Source: Streptomyces xantholiticus (GTDB lineage: Bacteria > Actinomycetota > Actinomycetes > Streptomycetales > Streptomycetaceae). From it: a stretch of DNA of 64,000 bases. Where the stretch lies: positions 155,901 to 219,900 of the forward strand of contig NZ_BMWB01000009.1 of NCBI RefSeq assembly GCF_014651015.1, given 5' to 3'. The notes beneath the pieces are model-generated. The model saw only the letters and a list, made by a program, of their open reading frames with translations. It had not been told where the DNA came from and ran no database searches. A program made the position numbers and the translations under genes. Below, one piece after another: positions 35,680 through 44,764 of this stretch (positions are counted from its first letter, which is position 1; each line of letters starts with the position of its first letter).

Positions 35680-35952
35680 ACTCGCGCTGGTCCCCGTCGG
35701 GACACATCGTGGCCGAGGCCGACGAGGCAGCCCCGCGGCCGGGCTTCGGTGCGCTGTCGCCGCTCATGCGCCCGCAGCGAGGACTCCTTTGGCTTTCAGG
35801 GAGCCGCCGCCGTTCGTTCCACGCGGAGGAGGGCGACCCGGACGCGGACGCCGCGAGGGTGGATCCCGTTCCGCCGGCCCCGCATCGAAGTCCTCGGGAG
35901 CGGCGAGGCGTACGCCGTCGACAACCCCGTGCCCGGGGGCCTGCGCACCCCG
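35680..35952. other. Gap without a supported gene
   Basis: About 270 bases. Frames are open on both strands but show no coding third-position pattern or recognisable protein. It must hold the upstream part of the promoter for the gene at 35965. Confidence 0.5.
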
Positions 35953-35964
35953 TAGGGTCGGCTC

Positions 35965-36756
35965 ATGCCACCGGCCAGGAAGCGCCTTCGCGCCTACGAC
36001 CCCGCGACCACCCGTGCCGCCGTCCTCTCCCAGTTCGGGCAGGTGCGGCAGGCTGTGGGCACCCTCACCGAGGCGCAGTTCGCGCTGCCGACGCGGCTGG
36101 GGGACTGGACCGTACGGGAACTCGCCGCGCACATTGCGATGGTCTCCGGGCTCGTCGCCGGGTATCTGCGACTGCCGGAGCCGCAGAAGCAGGATCTGGC
36201 GCTGCTCGACTGGCCCTTCGCAACGGTCACGGCGGCCGATCGGGTCGACGAGGACACCAGAGCGTTCGCCGACGGCGGCTCGGTCGTCGAGCTCTTCGCC
36301 CGTACGGCCGCGGACCTCGAGGAGTTGCTGCCGGCCGCGTCCGCGGAGCGGCTCGTACCCATGCGGTTCGGCGGCATGCGACTCGGGGACTTCATGGTCA
36401 CCCGTACCGTCGAGCTGATCGTCCACACCGACGACCTGAACGCCGCGACCGGGCTGGACGTCCCCTACGACCGCCGGGCGCTCGCCGCGTGCACGCGGTT
36501 GCTCGCCGATGCCCTGGCGGTCAAGGCGCCGGGGGCGTCGACGGAGGTGCGGATCCCGCCGTTCGCCGTGGTGCAGTGCGTCGAGGGCCCCCGGCACACC
36601 CGCGGCACCCCGCCCAACGTCGTCGAGGCGGATCCGCTGACCTGGATCCGCCTGGCCACCGGCCGTACGGGATGGGGGGACGCGTTGGAGTCGGCGAAGG
36701 TCAGCGCGAGCGGGGAGCGCGCCGACCTCGGGGCGCTGCTGCCCATCCTGGGCTGA
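35965..36756 (+). CDS. Maleylpyruvate-isomerase/DinB-like protein with sterol-carrier-like C-terminus
   Basis: 263 residues. The N-terminal four-helix bundle has LPTRLGDWTVRELAAHIAMV and, near 150, the metal-site region TRTVELIVHTDDLNAATGLD, as in mycothiol-dependent maleylpyruvate isomerases. The C-terminal 80 residues contain DPLTWIRLATGRTGW, the sterol-carrier-like part. Such proteins use mycothiol as a cofactor; the substrate is not predictable. TAGGGT (35953-35958) six bases before the ATG and no ribosome binding site suggest a leaderless mRNA. Confidence 0.83.
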   Translation: MPPARKRLRAYDPATTRAAVLSQFGQVRQAVGTLTEAQFALPTRLGDWTVRELAAHIAMVSGLVAGYLRLPEPQKQDLALLDWPFATVTAADRVDEDTRAFADGGSVVELFARTAADLEELLPAASAERLVPMRFGGMRLGDFMVTRTVELIVHTDDLNAATGLDVPYDRRALAACTRLLADALAVKAPGASTEVRIPPFAVVQCVEGPRHTRGTPPNVVEADPLTWIRLATGRTGWGDALESAKVSASGERADLGALLPILG

Positions 36757-36809
36757 GCCGCGCGGGTGAGGCGGCGGAACCGGCACGCGGGCCGCTCCGT
36801 CCCACCGAT

Positions 36810-37628
36810 ATGCGCACCCAGCTGAGCATCTCAGTCACCGCACTGGCCGTCCTCGCGCTAGCCGCCTGCGGCACGGAGTCCGGCTCCGGCTCCGCTTCCG
36901 GCTCCGGCTCCGTGCAGCCCGACGTGCCCGTGACCGGCGTCCACTGGTCCGTCGACAGCGTCACCGTCGACGGCAGAAGGACCGTGGCCCCGGCCGACGC
37001 GCATGTCGAGATCACCGACGAGGGAAGGGCCCAGGGCAGCTACGGGTGCAACCACTTCGGCGCCGATGTGGAGGTCGAAGGAGACACGATCACCGTGCGG
37101 CCCGCGGAGATGACCGAGATGGCCTGCGAGGAGAAGGTCCAGAACTTCGAGGACACCCTGCGCGCCGCCCTCACCGGCCGGCTCACGGCGAAGCTGACCG
37201 ACGGCAGGCTGACCCTCACGACGCAGAAGGGCGACTTGGTCGCCCTCACCTCGCAGCCGTCACCGCCGCTGGTCGGCACCAAGTGGTCGGTGAACAGTCT
37301 GATCTCCGGCGAGACGGCGCAATCGCTGCCCGCGGGCACGGAGAACAAGGCGCATCTCACCTTCGGCAAGGACGGGTCCGTGCGCGGCAGCCTCGGCTGC
37401 AACCGTTTCACCAGCACGGCCGAGATCTCCGAGGACTCGATCACCTTCGGCCGCCTCGCCTCCACGAGGAAGCTGTGCGAGGGCCCGGAGATGGACCTGG
37501 AACGCAAGCTGGTCGAGTCGCTCAAGGGGACGGTGACGTACGAGCTGGATCACCGCTCCCTGACGCTCACCCGTGCCGACGGCGAAGGATTCGCCGCGGT
37601 CGTCGCGGACACCTCCGGCGCGAAGTGA
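36810..37628 (+). CDS. Lipoprotein with two META domains
   Basis: 272 residues. A signal peptide with the lipobox LALAAC is followed by a Gly/Ser linker and two META (DUF306/HslJ-like) domains, about 40-150 and 155-265. Each has the core GCNxF: SYGCNHFGADVEVEGDTITV and SLGCNRFTSTAEISEDSITF, plus a later Cys (MACEEK, KLCEG) that may pair with the first. HslJ in E. coli is linked to heat and novobiocin tolerance; function here is unknown. 53 bases downstream of the isomerase-like gene and probably co-transcribed. Confidence 0.87.
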   Translation: MRTQLSISVTALAVLALAACGTESGSGSASGSGSVQPDVPVTGVHWSVDSVTVDGRRTVAPADAHVEITDEGRAQGSYGCNHFGADVEVEGDTITVRPAEMTEMACEEKVQNFEDTLRAALTGRLTAKLTDGRLTLTTQKGDLVALTSQPSPPLVGTKWSVNSLISGETAQSLPAGTENKAHLTFGKDGSVRGSLGCNRFTSTAEISEDSITFGRLASTRKLCEGPEMDLERKLVESLKGTVTYELDHRSLTLTRADGEGFAAVVADTSGAK

Positions 37629-37919
37629 CCGTGTGAACTAGCACACGCCCCCACACCCCGCCCGCGCCGCCCGCCGAGCCGCGGACCGGACCTCGCTTCG
37701 GCCCGGCTTGACGGAGCGTGATCACGCCGATGCGCCCGGACCGGGGGCCGAACCCCATGGCCCGCGCGGGGTACGGGCCGGTCGTCCCGGATCGTGGACG
37801 CGGCGATGGATGAATTTCCAGGTGTCCGACGAGGTCGCGAGCACACCGGCAGGCGCCCGGAATCGGGCCCCCGGCGCACCCCGCGCGTCCCCGGAGACCC
37901 GGGTCCGTGGTGTCCCCAA
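37629..37919. other. Gap upstream of purF
   Basis: About 290 bases with no gene I can support. GTGTG-AACTAG-CACAC (37631-37646) is a small inverted repeat directly after the META gene stop; it may be a weak terminator or operator. Confidence 0.4.
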
Positions 37920-37949
37920 TTCGGACCAGTGGTCGATCTCGCCTACACT
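37920..37949 (+). promoter_or_regulatory. purF promoter, near-leaderless
   Basis: TTCGGA (37920-37925), an 18-bp spacer and TACACT (37944-37949). Transcription should start within about two bases of the GTG at 37957. Confidence 0.5.
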
Positions 37950-37956
37950 CGGTGGC

Positions 37957-39474
37957 GTGCCACGTGGTGACGGACGACTCAACCACGACCTGCTCCCCGG
38001 TGAGAAGGGCCCCCAGGACGCTTGCGGCGTCTTCGGTGTCTGGGCTCCGGGAGAAGAGGTCGCGAAGCTCACTTACTTCGGGCTCTACGCCCTCCAACAT
38101 CGAGGCCAGGAATCCGCGGGAATCGCGGTGAGCAACGGCTCCCAGATCCTCGTCTTCAAGGACATGGGCCTGGTCTCCCAGGTCTTCGACGAAACCTCCC
38201 TCGGTTCCCTGACGGGTCACATCGCGGTCGGTCACGCCCGCTACTCGACCACGGGCGCCTCGGTGTGGGAGAACGCGCAGCCGACCTTCCGGGCCACCGC
38301 CCACGGCTCCATCGCGCTCGGCCACAACGGAAACCTGGTCAACACGGCGCAGCTCGCCGAGATGGTCGCCGAACTCCCCAAGGAGAACGGCCGGGCCACC
38401 CAGGTCGCCGCGACCAACGACACCGATCTGATCACCGCGCTGCTCGCCGGCCAGGTCGACGACGACGGCAAGCCGCTGACCGTGGAGGACGCGGCGGCCA
38501 AGGTCCTCCCCGACGTGCGGGGCGCCTTCTCGCTCGTCTTCATGGACGAGGGCACCCTCTACGCGGCCCGTGACCCGCAGGGCATCCGCCCGCTGGTCCT
38601 CGGCCGTCTCGAGCGCGGCTGGGTCGTCGCGTCCGAGTCCGCCGCCCTCGACATCTGCGGCGCCAGCTTCGTCCGCGAGATCGAGCCGGGCGAGCTCATC
38701 GCCATCGACGAGAACGGCATCCGCACTTCGCGCTTCGCAGAAGCGAAGCCGAAGGGCTGTGTCTTCGAGTACGTCTACCTGGCCCGCCCCGACACCGACA
38801 TCGCCGGCCGGAACGTCTACCTCTCCCGCGTGGAGATGGGCCGCAAACTGGCCAAGGAAGCACCGGCCGACGCCGACCTGGTCATAGCGACGCCCGAGTC
38901 CGGCACGCCCGCGGCCATCGGCTACGCAGAGGCCAGCGGCATCCCGTACGGCTCCGGCCTGGTGAAGAACGCCTACGTCGGCCGCACCTTCATCCAGCCG
39001 TCCCAGACCATCCGCCAGCTGGGTATCCGCCTCAAGCTGAACCCGCTCAAGGAAGTCATCCGGGGCAAGCGGCTGGTCGTCGTGGACGACTCGATCGTCC
39101 GCGGCAACACCCAGCGGGCCCTGGTCAAGATGCTTCGCGAGGCAGGCGCCGCCGAGGTCCACATCCGGATCTCGTCCCCGCCGGTGAAGTGGCCCTGCTT
39201 CTTCGGCATCGACTTCGCGACCCGCGCCGAGCTCATCGCCAACGGCATGACGATCGACGAGATCGGCACCTCGCTGGGCGCCGACTCGCTGGCGTACATC
39301 TCCATCGACGGCATGATCGAGGCGACCACCATCGCCAAGCCGAACCTGTGCCGCGCCTGCTTCGACGGTGAGTACCCGATGGAGCTGCCGGACCCGGAGC
39401 TGCTCGGCAAGCAGCTTCTGGAGACCGAGCTGGCGGGCGGCTCCGACGCCGCCGACGCGCTCCGTCGCCCGTGA
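37957..39474 (+). CDS. purF: Amidophosphoribosyltransferase
   Basis: 505 residues, GTG start. It transfers ammonia from glutamine to PRPP, the committed step of purine synthesis. A 22-residue propeptide (GRLNHDLLPGEKGPQDA) precedes the Ntn nucleophile Cys23 in CGVFGVWAPG. The PRPP loop is LVVVDDSIVRGNTQRA. Cys residues in CFFGIDF and LCRACFDGEYP fit the iron-sulfur type found in Bacillus. No ribosome binding site. 33 bases upstream of purM, so a purF-purM operon. Confidence 0.96.
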   Translation: MPRGDGRLNHDLLPGEKGPQDACGVFGVWAPGEEVAKLTYFGLYALQHRGQESAGIAVSNGSQILVFKDMGLVSQVFDETSLGSLTGHIAVGHARYSTTGASVWENAQPTFRATAHGSIALGHNGNLVNTAQLAEMVAELPKENGRATQVAATNDTDLITALLAGQVDDDGKPLTVEDAAAKVLPDVRGAFSLVFMDEGTLYAARDPQGIRPLVLGRLERGWVVASESAALDICGASFVREIEPGELIAIDENGIRTSRFAEAKPKGCVFEYVYLARPDTDIAGRNVYLSRVEMGRKLAKEAPADADLVIATPESGTPAAIGYAEASGIPYGSGLVKNAYVGRTFIQPSQTIRQLGIRLKLNPLKEVIRGKRLVVVDDSIVRGNTQRALVKMLREAGAAEVHIRISSPPVKWPCFFGIDFATRAELIANGMTIDEIGTSLGADSLAYISIDGMIEATTIAKPNLCRACFDGEYPMELPDPELLGKQLLETELAGGSDAADALRRP

Positions 39475-39507
39475 TCCCCCTGCAGTACGACACGAAAGTT
39501 CTCCAGC

Positions 39508-40611
39508 ATGTCTGCTGAATCTTCCGAGCGTGCTCCGCACGCGGGCACCGGTGCCAGTTACGCGGCCGCGGGCGTCGACATCGAGGCGGGCGACCGCGCG
39601 GTGGAGCTGATGAAGGAGTGGGTGAAGAAGACGCAGCGCCCCGAAGTCGCAGGCCTCGGCGGCCTGGGCGGCTTCGCCGGCCTCTTCGACGCCTCCGCGC
39701 TCAAGCGCTACGAGCGCCCGCTGCTCGCCTCCGCCACCGACGGTGTCGGCACGAAGGTCGACATCGCCCGGCAGATGGGTGTGTACGACACGATCGGCCA
39801 CGACCTGGTGGCAATGGTCATGGACGACATCGTCGTCTGCGGCGCCGAGCCCCTGTTCATGACCGACTACATCTGTGTCGGCAAGGTCCACCCGGAGCGG
39901 GTCGCCGGGATCGTCAAAGGCATCGCGGAGGGCTGTGTGCTCGCCGGCACCGCGCTGGTCGGCGGCGAGACCGCGGAGCACCCCGGTCTGCTCGGCCCCG
40001 ACGACTTCGATGTCGCGGGCGCCGGTACCGGCGTGGTCGAGGCGGACCGGCTGCTGGGAGCGGATCGCATCCGTAAGGGTGACGCGGTCATCGCGATGGC
40101 GTCGTCCGGGCTTCACTCCAACGGGTACTCGCTGGTCCGGCACGTGCTGTTCGACCGGGCGAAGATGTCGCTGGAGCAGCAGGTCGAGGAGCTCGGCCGG
40201 ACGCTCGGCGAGGAACTGCTCGAGCCCACCAAGATCTACTCGCTGGACTGTCTCGCGCTCATCCGGACCACCGAGGTGCACGCGTTCAGCCACATCACCG
40301 GCGGCGGTCTGGCCAACAACCTGGCCCGGGTGATCCCGGACTCGCTGCACGCGGTCGTCGACCGGTCGACCTGGGCGCCGGGGCCGGTGTTCGACCTCGT
40401 CGGAAGGGCGGGCCGGGTGGAGCGGCTCGAGTTGGAGAAGACCCTGAACATGGGGGTCGGCATGATGGCCGTCGTCCCGCAGGAGTCCGTCGATGTGGCG
40501 CTGACCACCCTGGCCGACCGCGGGGTCGACGCCTGGGTCGCCGGCAGCATCGTCGAGCGGACCGGTGACGGGCGCACGGGCGCCGAGCTGACCGGCGACT
40601 ACGCGTCGTAG
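39508..40611 (+). CDS. purM: AIR synthetase
   Basis: 367 residues: TGASYAAAGVDIEAGDRAVE, LLASATDGVGTKVDIARQ, MVMDDIVVCGAEPLFMTDYI, GTALVGGETAEHPGL and SHITGGGLANNLARVIP are all hallmarks of PurM. It closes FGAM to AIR with ATP. The gene follows purF closely; expression probably depends on the purF promoter. A strong hairpin lies directly after the stop. Confidence 0.97.
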   Translation: MSAESSERAPHAGTGASYAAAGVDIEAGDRAVELMKEWVKKTQRPEVAGLGGLGGFAGLFDASALKRYERPLLASATDGVGTKVDIARQMGVYDTIGHDLVAMVMDDIVVCGAEPLFMTDYICVGKVHPERVAGIVKGIAEGCVLAGTALVGGETAEHPGLLGPDDFDVAGAGTGVVEADRLLGADRIRKGDAVIAMASSGLHSNGYSLVRHVLFDRAKMSLEQQVEELGRTLGEELLEPTKIYSLDCLALIRTTEVHAFSHITGGGLANNLARVIPDSLHAVVDRSTWAPGPVFDLVGRAGRVERLELEKTLNMGVGMMAVVPQESVDVALTTLADRGVDAWVAGSIVERTGDGRTGAELTGDYAS

Positions 40612-40640
40612 CAGCCGTGCCGCCTTGGGCGGCACGGCTG
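40612..40640 (+). terminator. Terminator of purF-purM
   Basis: CAGCCGTGCCGCC pairs exactly with GGCGGCACGGCTG around TTG, starting one base after the stop codon. Confidence 0.8.
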
Positions 40641-40657
40641 GGAGCCGACAGCACAGA

Positions 40658-40687
40658 ACCCGGTCCGGGGTCGCCCCAGGACCGGGT
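40658..40687 (-). terminator. Terminator of the DUF3073 gene
   Basis: ACCCGGTCC pairs with GGACCGGGT and the inner GGGG/CCCC extends the stem around TCG. It lies 16 bases past the stop on the minus strand. Confidence 0.7.
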
Positions 40688-40703
40688 CGGTGTCAGTACA
40701 GCG

Positions 40704-40958
40704 TCAAGCGCCGCGGCGTTGCTGCGACGCCGGACCGGACTCGTCGTCCTCGTCATCGTCGTCGTTGTACAAATCCGCGTACTGTGCGTACGGGTCGTCT
40801 TCCTCGTCGTCGTCCTCGAACGGCTCGCCGTTCGGAGGCTGACTCGAAGTCGAAGCGCCCAGCTCGTTGGCCAGACGCGACAGGTCAGTCCCGCCGCTGT
40901 TGTACTTCAGCTGGCGGGCGACCTTTGTCTGCTTGGCCTTGGCCCGGCCGCGCCCCAT
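40704..40958 (-). CDS. DUF3073 family small acidic-tailed protein
   Basis: 84 residues, ATG with GGGGG upstream. The conserved basic head is MGRGRAKAKQTKVARQLKYN; the second half is very acidic (FEDDDEEDDPYAQYADLY, then NDDDDEDDE). The family occurs throughout actinobacteria next to purM. The opposite charges of head and tail suggest nucleic-acid binding with autoinhibition, but no function has been shown to my knowledge. Convergent with purM. Confidence 0.9.
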   Translation of the reverse strand: MGRGRAKAKQTKVARQLKYNSGGTDLSRLANELGASTSSQPPNGEPFEDDDEEDDPYAQYADLYNDDDDEDDESGPASQQRRGA

Positions 40959-41181
40959 GGCTCGACCCCCTCGGTGACGGGGCTCGACGGCCCCAGAGTC
41001 TTGACACGCGTTCATGAGTCGGAACGGGCTCTCCTCGGAGAGACCGGTCCGTAGGGCTTCAACGGTACCTGCTTCCGCGGCCATACGGTACGCCGCCCGC
41101 ATCACGTGCCACTTCACAGGACCGGCGAGGTGCCCCATCCTCGCTGGTCAACTGCGATTTTAACCTCTTCCCGGCGTTCGA

Positions 41182-41223
41182 CCCGCCGACCGGGGTGAGT
41201 CTTGTCTCCCCCCGGTCGGCGGG
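41182..41223 (-). terminator. Terminator of vdh
   Basis: CCCGCCGACCGGGG pairs exactly with CCCCGGTCGGCGGG across a 14-base loop, 14 bases past the vdh stop. Confidence 0.75.
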
Positions 41224-41237
41224 CCGTGCGCACACGG

Positions 41238-42329
41238 TCAGCGACGACGCGCCTCCGCCATGCGCTGCTCGGCGATCCGGTCGGCTGCCGCGGCCGGCGG
41301 AATACCGTCGTCCTTCGCACGTGCGAATATTGCCAGCGTGGTGTCGAAGATCTTGGACGCCTTCGCCTTGCACCGGTCGAAGTCGAAGCCGTGCAGCTCG
41401 TCGGCGACCTGGATCACGCCGCCGGCGTTCACCACGTAGTCGGGGGCGTAGAGGATCCCGCGGTCCGCGAGGTCCTTCTCCACGCCCGGATGTGCGAGCT
41501 GGTTGTTGGCCGCGCCGCAGACGACCCTGGCCGTCAGCACCGGGACGGTGGCGTCGTTCAGGGCGCCGCCGAGGGCGCAGGGGGCGTAGACGTCCAGGCC
41601 CTCCGTACGGATCAGGGTGGCGGTGTCGGCGACGGCGGTGACCTGAGGGTGCCGGTCGCGGATCCGGCGTACGGACTCCTCGCGTACGTCGGTGATCACG
41701 ACCTCGGCCCCGTCGGAGATCAGGTGCTCGACCAGGTGGTGGCCGACCTTGCCGACGCCGGCGATGCCCACCTTGCGGCCGTGCAGCGCCGGGCTGCCCC
41801 ACAGGTGCTGGGCCGAGGCCCGCATGCCCTGGAAGACGCCGTAGGCGGTCAGCACGGACGAGTCGCCCGCGCCGCCGTTCTCGGGGGAGCGGCCGGTGAC
41901 CCAGCGGCTCTCGCGCGCGACGACGTCCATGTCGGCGACGTAGGTGCCGACGTCGCAGGCGGTCACGTAGCGACCGCCGAGCGAGTCCACGAAACGGCCG
42001 TAGGCCAGCAGCAGTTCCTCGGACTTGATCTGCTCGGGGTCGCCGATGATCACGGCCTTGCCGCCGCCGTGGTCGAGGCCGGCCATGGCGTTCTTGTACG
42101 ACATCCCGCGGGAGAGGTTCAGCGCGTCGGTGACGGCCTCCGCCTCGGAGGCGTACGGGTAGAAACGGGTGCCGCCGAGGGCCGGACCCAGGGCGGTGGA
42201 GTGAATGGCGATGACGGCCTTCAGGCCACTGGCGCGGTCCTGGCACAGCACGACCTGCTCGTGGCCCCCCTGCTCCGATCGGAACAGGGTGTGCAGAACG
42301 TCGGCATTGGCGCCGGTCACATCGGTCAC
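41238..42329 (-). CDS. vdh: Valine (branched-chain amino acid) dehydrogenase
   Basis: 363 residues from GTG 42329 (MTDVTGANADVLHTLF), which has GGGAG eight bases upstream; a TTG five codons earlier overlaps that site. It deaminates valine, leucine and isoleucine with NAD+. Catalytic parts are STALGPALGGTRFYPY, MSYKNAMAGLDHGGGKAVI (two Lys), TACDVGTYVADMD and the Rossmann loop GIAGVGKVGHHLVEHL. In streptomycetes it supplies branched acyl-CoA starters for fatty acids and polyketides. The shared upstream region with the divergent gene holds a palindrome. Confidence 0.94.
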   Translation of the reverse strand: MTDVTGANADVLHTLFRSEQGGHEQVVLCQDRASGLKAVIAIHSTALGPALGGTRFYPYASEAEAVTDALNLSRGMSYKNAMAGLDHGGGKAVIIGDPEQIKSEELLLAYGRFVDSLGGRYVTACDVGTYVADMDVVARESRWVTGRSPENGGAGDSSVLTAYGVFQGMRASAQHLWGSPALHGRKVGIAGVGKVGHHLVEHLISDGAEVVITDVREESVRRIRDRHPQVTAVADTATLIRTEGLDVYAPCALGGALNDATVPVLTARVVCGAANNQLAHPGVEKDLADRGILYAPDYVVNAGGVIQVADELHGFDFDRCKAKASKIFDTTLAIFARAKDDGIPPAAAADRIAEQRMAEARRR

Positions 42330-42438
42330 GGTGGTGACTCCCAAGTACGAAGCGGCGGGGGAGGGCCGCCCCCGGGCCTCCCGGTCGCTTTTGGCAGGGG
42401 AGGGACGGGGAAGGTCCAGTTGGGCAAGAGATTAAGTC

Positions 42439-42452
42439 CTACGCGTGCGTAG
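42439..42452. promoter_or_regulatory. Palindrome between vdh and its divergent neighbour
   Basis: CTACGC-GT-GCGTAG is a perfect inverted repeat about 110 bp upstream of vdh and 60 bp upstream of the gene at 42512. Its CTAC/GTAG half-sites match those before purS. Confidence 0.5.
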
Positions 42453-42511
42453 ATCCGACGCAGTGCCGAGGATCACCCTCTCGCGGAGTACCGGCGTGGA
42501 AGGATCGCGGC

Positions 42512-43351
42512 ATGCCAGCGCTGTCCTCGGTTCTCGTCCCTTACGCGTCCTATCTGCGGATCTACGAACCGCTGGCGGCCTTCCCCGAGCCGGAGCGCGG
42601 CCACTGGACCCGCTACGCCCGCCGGGACGCCACACCGACCGCGCAGGACGAACTGCGCCGCTCCCTGGCCGATCTGCTGCCGACCCCGCCGGTTCCCGTC
42701 CCGGTCCACGAGAGCGCCGACGCGTTCGTGGCGGAGGTGGACGGCGTGGTCTGCGTCTGTCCGTGGCGGACCCGGCTGCGCGGCTGGCTGGCCCTGGAGG
42801 AGCTCGCGCAGCAGCTGCCGGCGCCGCTGCTGGACGCGGCGCTGCCGCCGGTCGTACGGGGCCAGGCGGCGGCGGATTTCGAGCAGTGGCGGGTGCACAA
42901 CCCGGACGCGCGGCCGTGGATCAGGACGGCGGTCTGGCATGTGCCTGTGGGCTGGTTCACACTCTTCGCCGACGAGGAGCGGGAGTACGAGGCGCAGGGC
43001 CCGGCCGCGCCCGTGCTGCGCTACCGGACGCCCATGGTCCAGGCCCGCCGGCGGGTGGCGCGGGCGCTGCGGACGCTGCGGGAGACGATCGACGAGGGGC
43101 CGCTGACCGACGTGCTGCTGGACGTGGGGCGCTGGCTGGAGGAGTTCCACCCGCGCTCGCTCGTCGAGCTCGACTACGGCGGCCTGGTGCACGCGCTTCC
43201 GGGTGAGCAGCTCGCCGACGACCGGTCGGCCGCCGATGTGACCGAGGGCATCGCGGCGCTGAGGGCCGGTGACGGGGAGGGGGCGGCCGAGGCGTACGCG
43301 CGGCTGACCGAGCGCTGGCGGGCCGTCAGGGACCGTCAGTTCGCCAATTGA
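42512..43351 (+). CDS. Conserved streptomycete protein of unknown function
   Basis: 279 residues, ATG with GGAAGG eight bases upstream. It starts MPALSSVLVPYASYLRIYEP, with a middle TAVWHVPVGWFTLFADEERE and an end rich in helices, EAYARLTERWRAVRDRQF. No membrane segment, signal peptide or known motif is seen, and there are few Cys. I recognise it only as the standing neighbour between vdh and bldC. The GC3 pattern strongly supports coding. Confidence 0.8.
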   Translation: MPALSSVLVPYASYLRIYEPLAAFPEPERGHWTRYARRDATPTAQDELRRSLADLLPTPPVPVPVHESADAFVAEVDGVVCVCPWRTRLRGWLALEELAQQLPAPLLDAALPPVVRGQAAADFEQWRVHNPDARPWIRTAVWHVPVGWFTLFADEEREYEAQGPAAPVLRYRTPMVQARRRVARALRTLRETIDEGPLTDVLLDVGRWLEEFHPRSLVELDYGGLVHALPGEQLADDRSAADVTEGIAALRAGDGEGAAEAYARLTERWRAVRDRQFAN

Positions 43352-43831
43352 AGGCCGACTTCGTTGTCCGGGCTGCACCGGGTACAGGACGTAGGCCCCG
43401 ATCCGGGCACTTGCCTCAAGCGTGACGGACAGCACTAACCACGCCCTTGCGTCCATCGCCCACCCTCGTGTCAAAATAGGACAAGGAGTCCGGGGAGGGT
43501 TCCTTCCGTCCAAGTAAGGGCGGAATGCTCAGCATTGCACTCTATGGGGGGTCTGGCGACTCCTGATCGCTCTGTGACTGATCGTTACTGTGACGTGACT
43601 GTCCGTTATGGCATGGTCCATCGGGCTTCGGCCGCTGATGGACACCTGAGAGGGCAATTCCATCGGTTTGGCCGACGTGGCTGGACAGATGGTGTAGTTG
43701 TAGTGCCGAGGACAAGCCGTTCGTCCTATAACCGACTCGGCCCGCGTCCGCCCATTTCGGGCAACGCGGGTCAAGGTGCAGAATTTAGAGGAAAGAACCG
43801 AGAAGGTTCGGTTCTCCCGAGGAGGCCGCTC
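43352..43831 (+). promoter_or_regulatory. Long upstream region and structured leader of bldC
   Basis: 480 bases without a gene, richer in A/T than its surroundings. TGTC-AAAATAG-GACA lies near 43474. A candidate -10 TATAAC is at 43727-43732 (no good -35). Downstream of it are two hairpins: CCCGCGT/ACGCGGG with inner GCCC/GGGC (43741-43770), and GAACCGA-GAAGGT-TCGGTTC (43795-43814), which ends a few bases before the GAGGAGG ribosome binding site. Confidence 0.5.
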
Positions 43832-44038
43832 ATGACCGCTCGCACCCCTGATGCCGAGCCGCTGCTGACCCCGGCTGAGGTTGCCACCATGTTCCGCGTG
43901 GACCCGAAGACGGTCACTCGCTGGGCCAAGGCAGGCAAGCTCACGTCCATCCGCACGCTCGGAGGACATCGCCGGTACCGCGAGGCAGAGGTCCGCGCAC
44001 TGCTTGCGGGAATCCCGCAGCAGCGCAGCGAGGCCTGA
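43832..44038 (+). CDS. bldC: Developmental regulator BldC
   Basis: 68 residues: MTARTPDAEPLLTPAEVATM, FRVDPKTVTRWAKAGKLTSI and RTLGGHRRYREAEVRALLAG. This is a single MerR-like winged helix-turn-helix without an effector domain. BldC binds head-to-tail on direct repeats and holds back early sporulation genes so that vegetative growth is extended; it also affects antibiotic production. ATG with GAGGAGG seven bases upstream. Stand-alone gene with a long leader and a true T-tailed terminator. Confidence 0.97.
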   Translation: MTARTPDAEPLLTPAEVATMFRVDPKTVTRWAKAGKLTSIRTLGGHRRYREAEVRALLAGIPQQRSEA

Positions 44039-44136
44039 ACACACCCCGTTTGACCGGGCATTTCCGGGGCCCCCACCTCGGACCGCCCACCCATAGCTCC
44101 ACCGACGGTGTCTGCCCCAACAGGCCCTCGTCATCG

Positions 44137-44168
44137 ATCGCGCTGGACTCCGCCGGGTCCAGCGCGAT
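44137..44168 (+). terminator. Rho-independent terminator of bldC
   Basis: ATCGCGCTGGAC pairs exactly with GTCCAGCGCGAT around an 8-base loop, followed by TTTCGTT. It is 99 bases past the bldC stop. Confidence 0.8.
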
Positions 44169-44380
44169 TTTCGTTGCCCGGGGACGGTTGCGGGTGCCTT
44201 GTGCCGACCTGTGCCGGACCGCCCCGAGGGGAGTGCAATGGCACATATTAAATCGGCCGGGTGCAGGGAGGGGTTGAGCGCGACGGTTCTGAAAACCCGT
44301 TCGGTGACACCCGTCACACTGCAGGCCACTTGCCAAAGCCCGGCCTGTGACGCAAGAGAGCGCGGCCGAGCGGCTGTTGG
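44169..44380. other. Gap between convergent genes
   Basis: About 210 bases after the bldC terminator and before the stop of the small minus-strand gene. I see no gene, repeat or RNA in it. Confidence 0.45.
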
Positions 44381-44608
44381 TCACTCCTCGGCGGGACCGC
44401 TGTCCTCGGCCGGCGGCCCCTCGGGCACCTGCCCGTGAGGGCTCGGCGGCTGTGTCCGGGGTTCGTGCTCCGGGCGCTCCATGGCCAGCCTCAGGAGGCG
44501 ATGGCAGATGGGGCAGGACCGTGTGAGGTGCCGATAGCCGGAAATGGCCGACAGATGGGCGCGCAGCAGCGCCCGGGTCTCGTACCGCCTTGCCGTGGAC
44601 GCCGCCAT
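44381..44608 (-). CDS. Small conserved protein with CPIC motif (DUF6274-like)
   Basis: 75 residues from ATG 44608, which has GGAGG eight bases upstream. MAASTARRYETRALLRAHLS leads to GYRHLTRSCPICHRLLRLAM; the single CxxC with nearby His residues could bind zinc, perhaps as a dimer. The rest is a Pro/Glu-rich tail. I associate it with a small streptomycete family near bldC. No function known. Confidence 0.7.
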   Translation of the reverse strand: MAASTARRYETRALLRAHLSAISGYRHLTRSCPICHRLLRLAMERPEHEPRTQPPSPHGQVPEGPPAEDSGPAEE

Positions 44609-44722
44609 GCACGTCACCTCCGGGTGTGTGCCGTCCCCTAATGACTAGGTACCTGCGGCAGATGACTCCGTCAAGACGGCCCGGCACGACGGGGCCGACG
44701 CCGGCGCGGTTCCCGGGCACGA

Positions 44723-44754
44723 CGAAGGCCCGCATCGAGTGATGCGGGCCTTCG
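44723..44754 (-). terminator. Perfect 14-bp hairpin after tRNA-Asp copy 1
   Basis: CGAAGGCCCGCATC pairs with GATGCGGGCCTTCG around GAGT, 11 bases past the tRNA. Confidence 0.8.
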
Positions 44755-44764
44755 GTCATACGCG

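Noticed and set aside
37567..40635. Minus-strand open frame of 1022 codons opposite purF and purM
   Set aside because: Complement of two well-conserved enzymes; no start signal, domain or coding pattern of its own.
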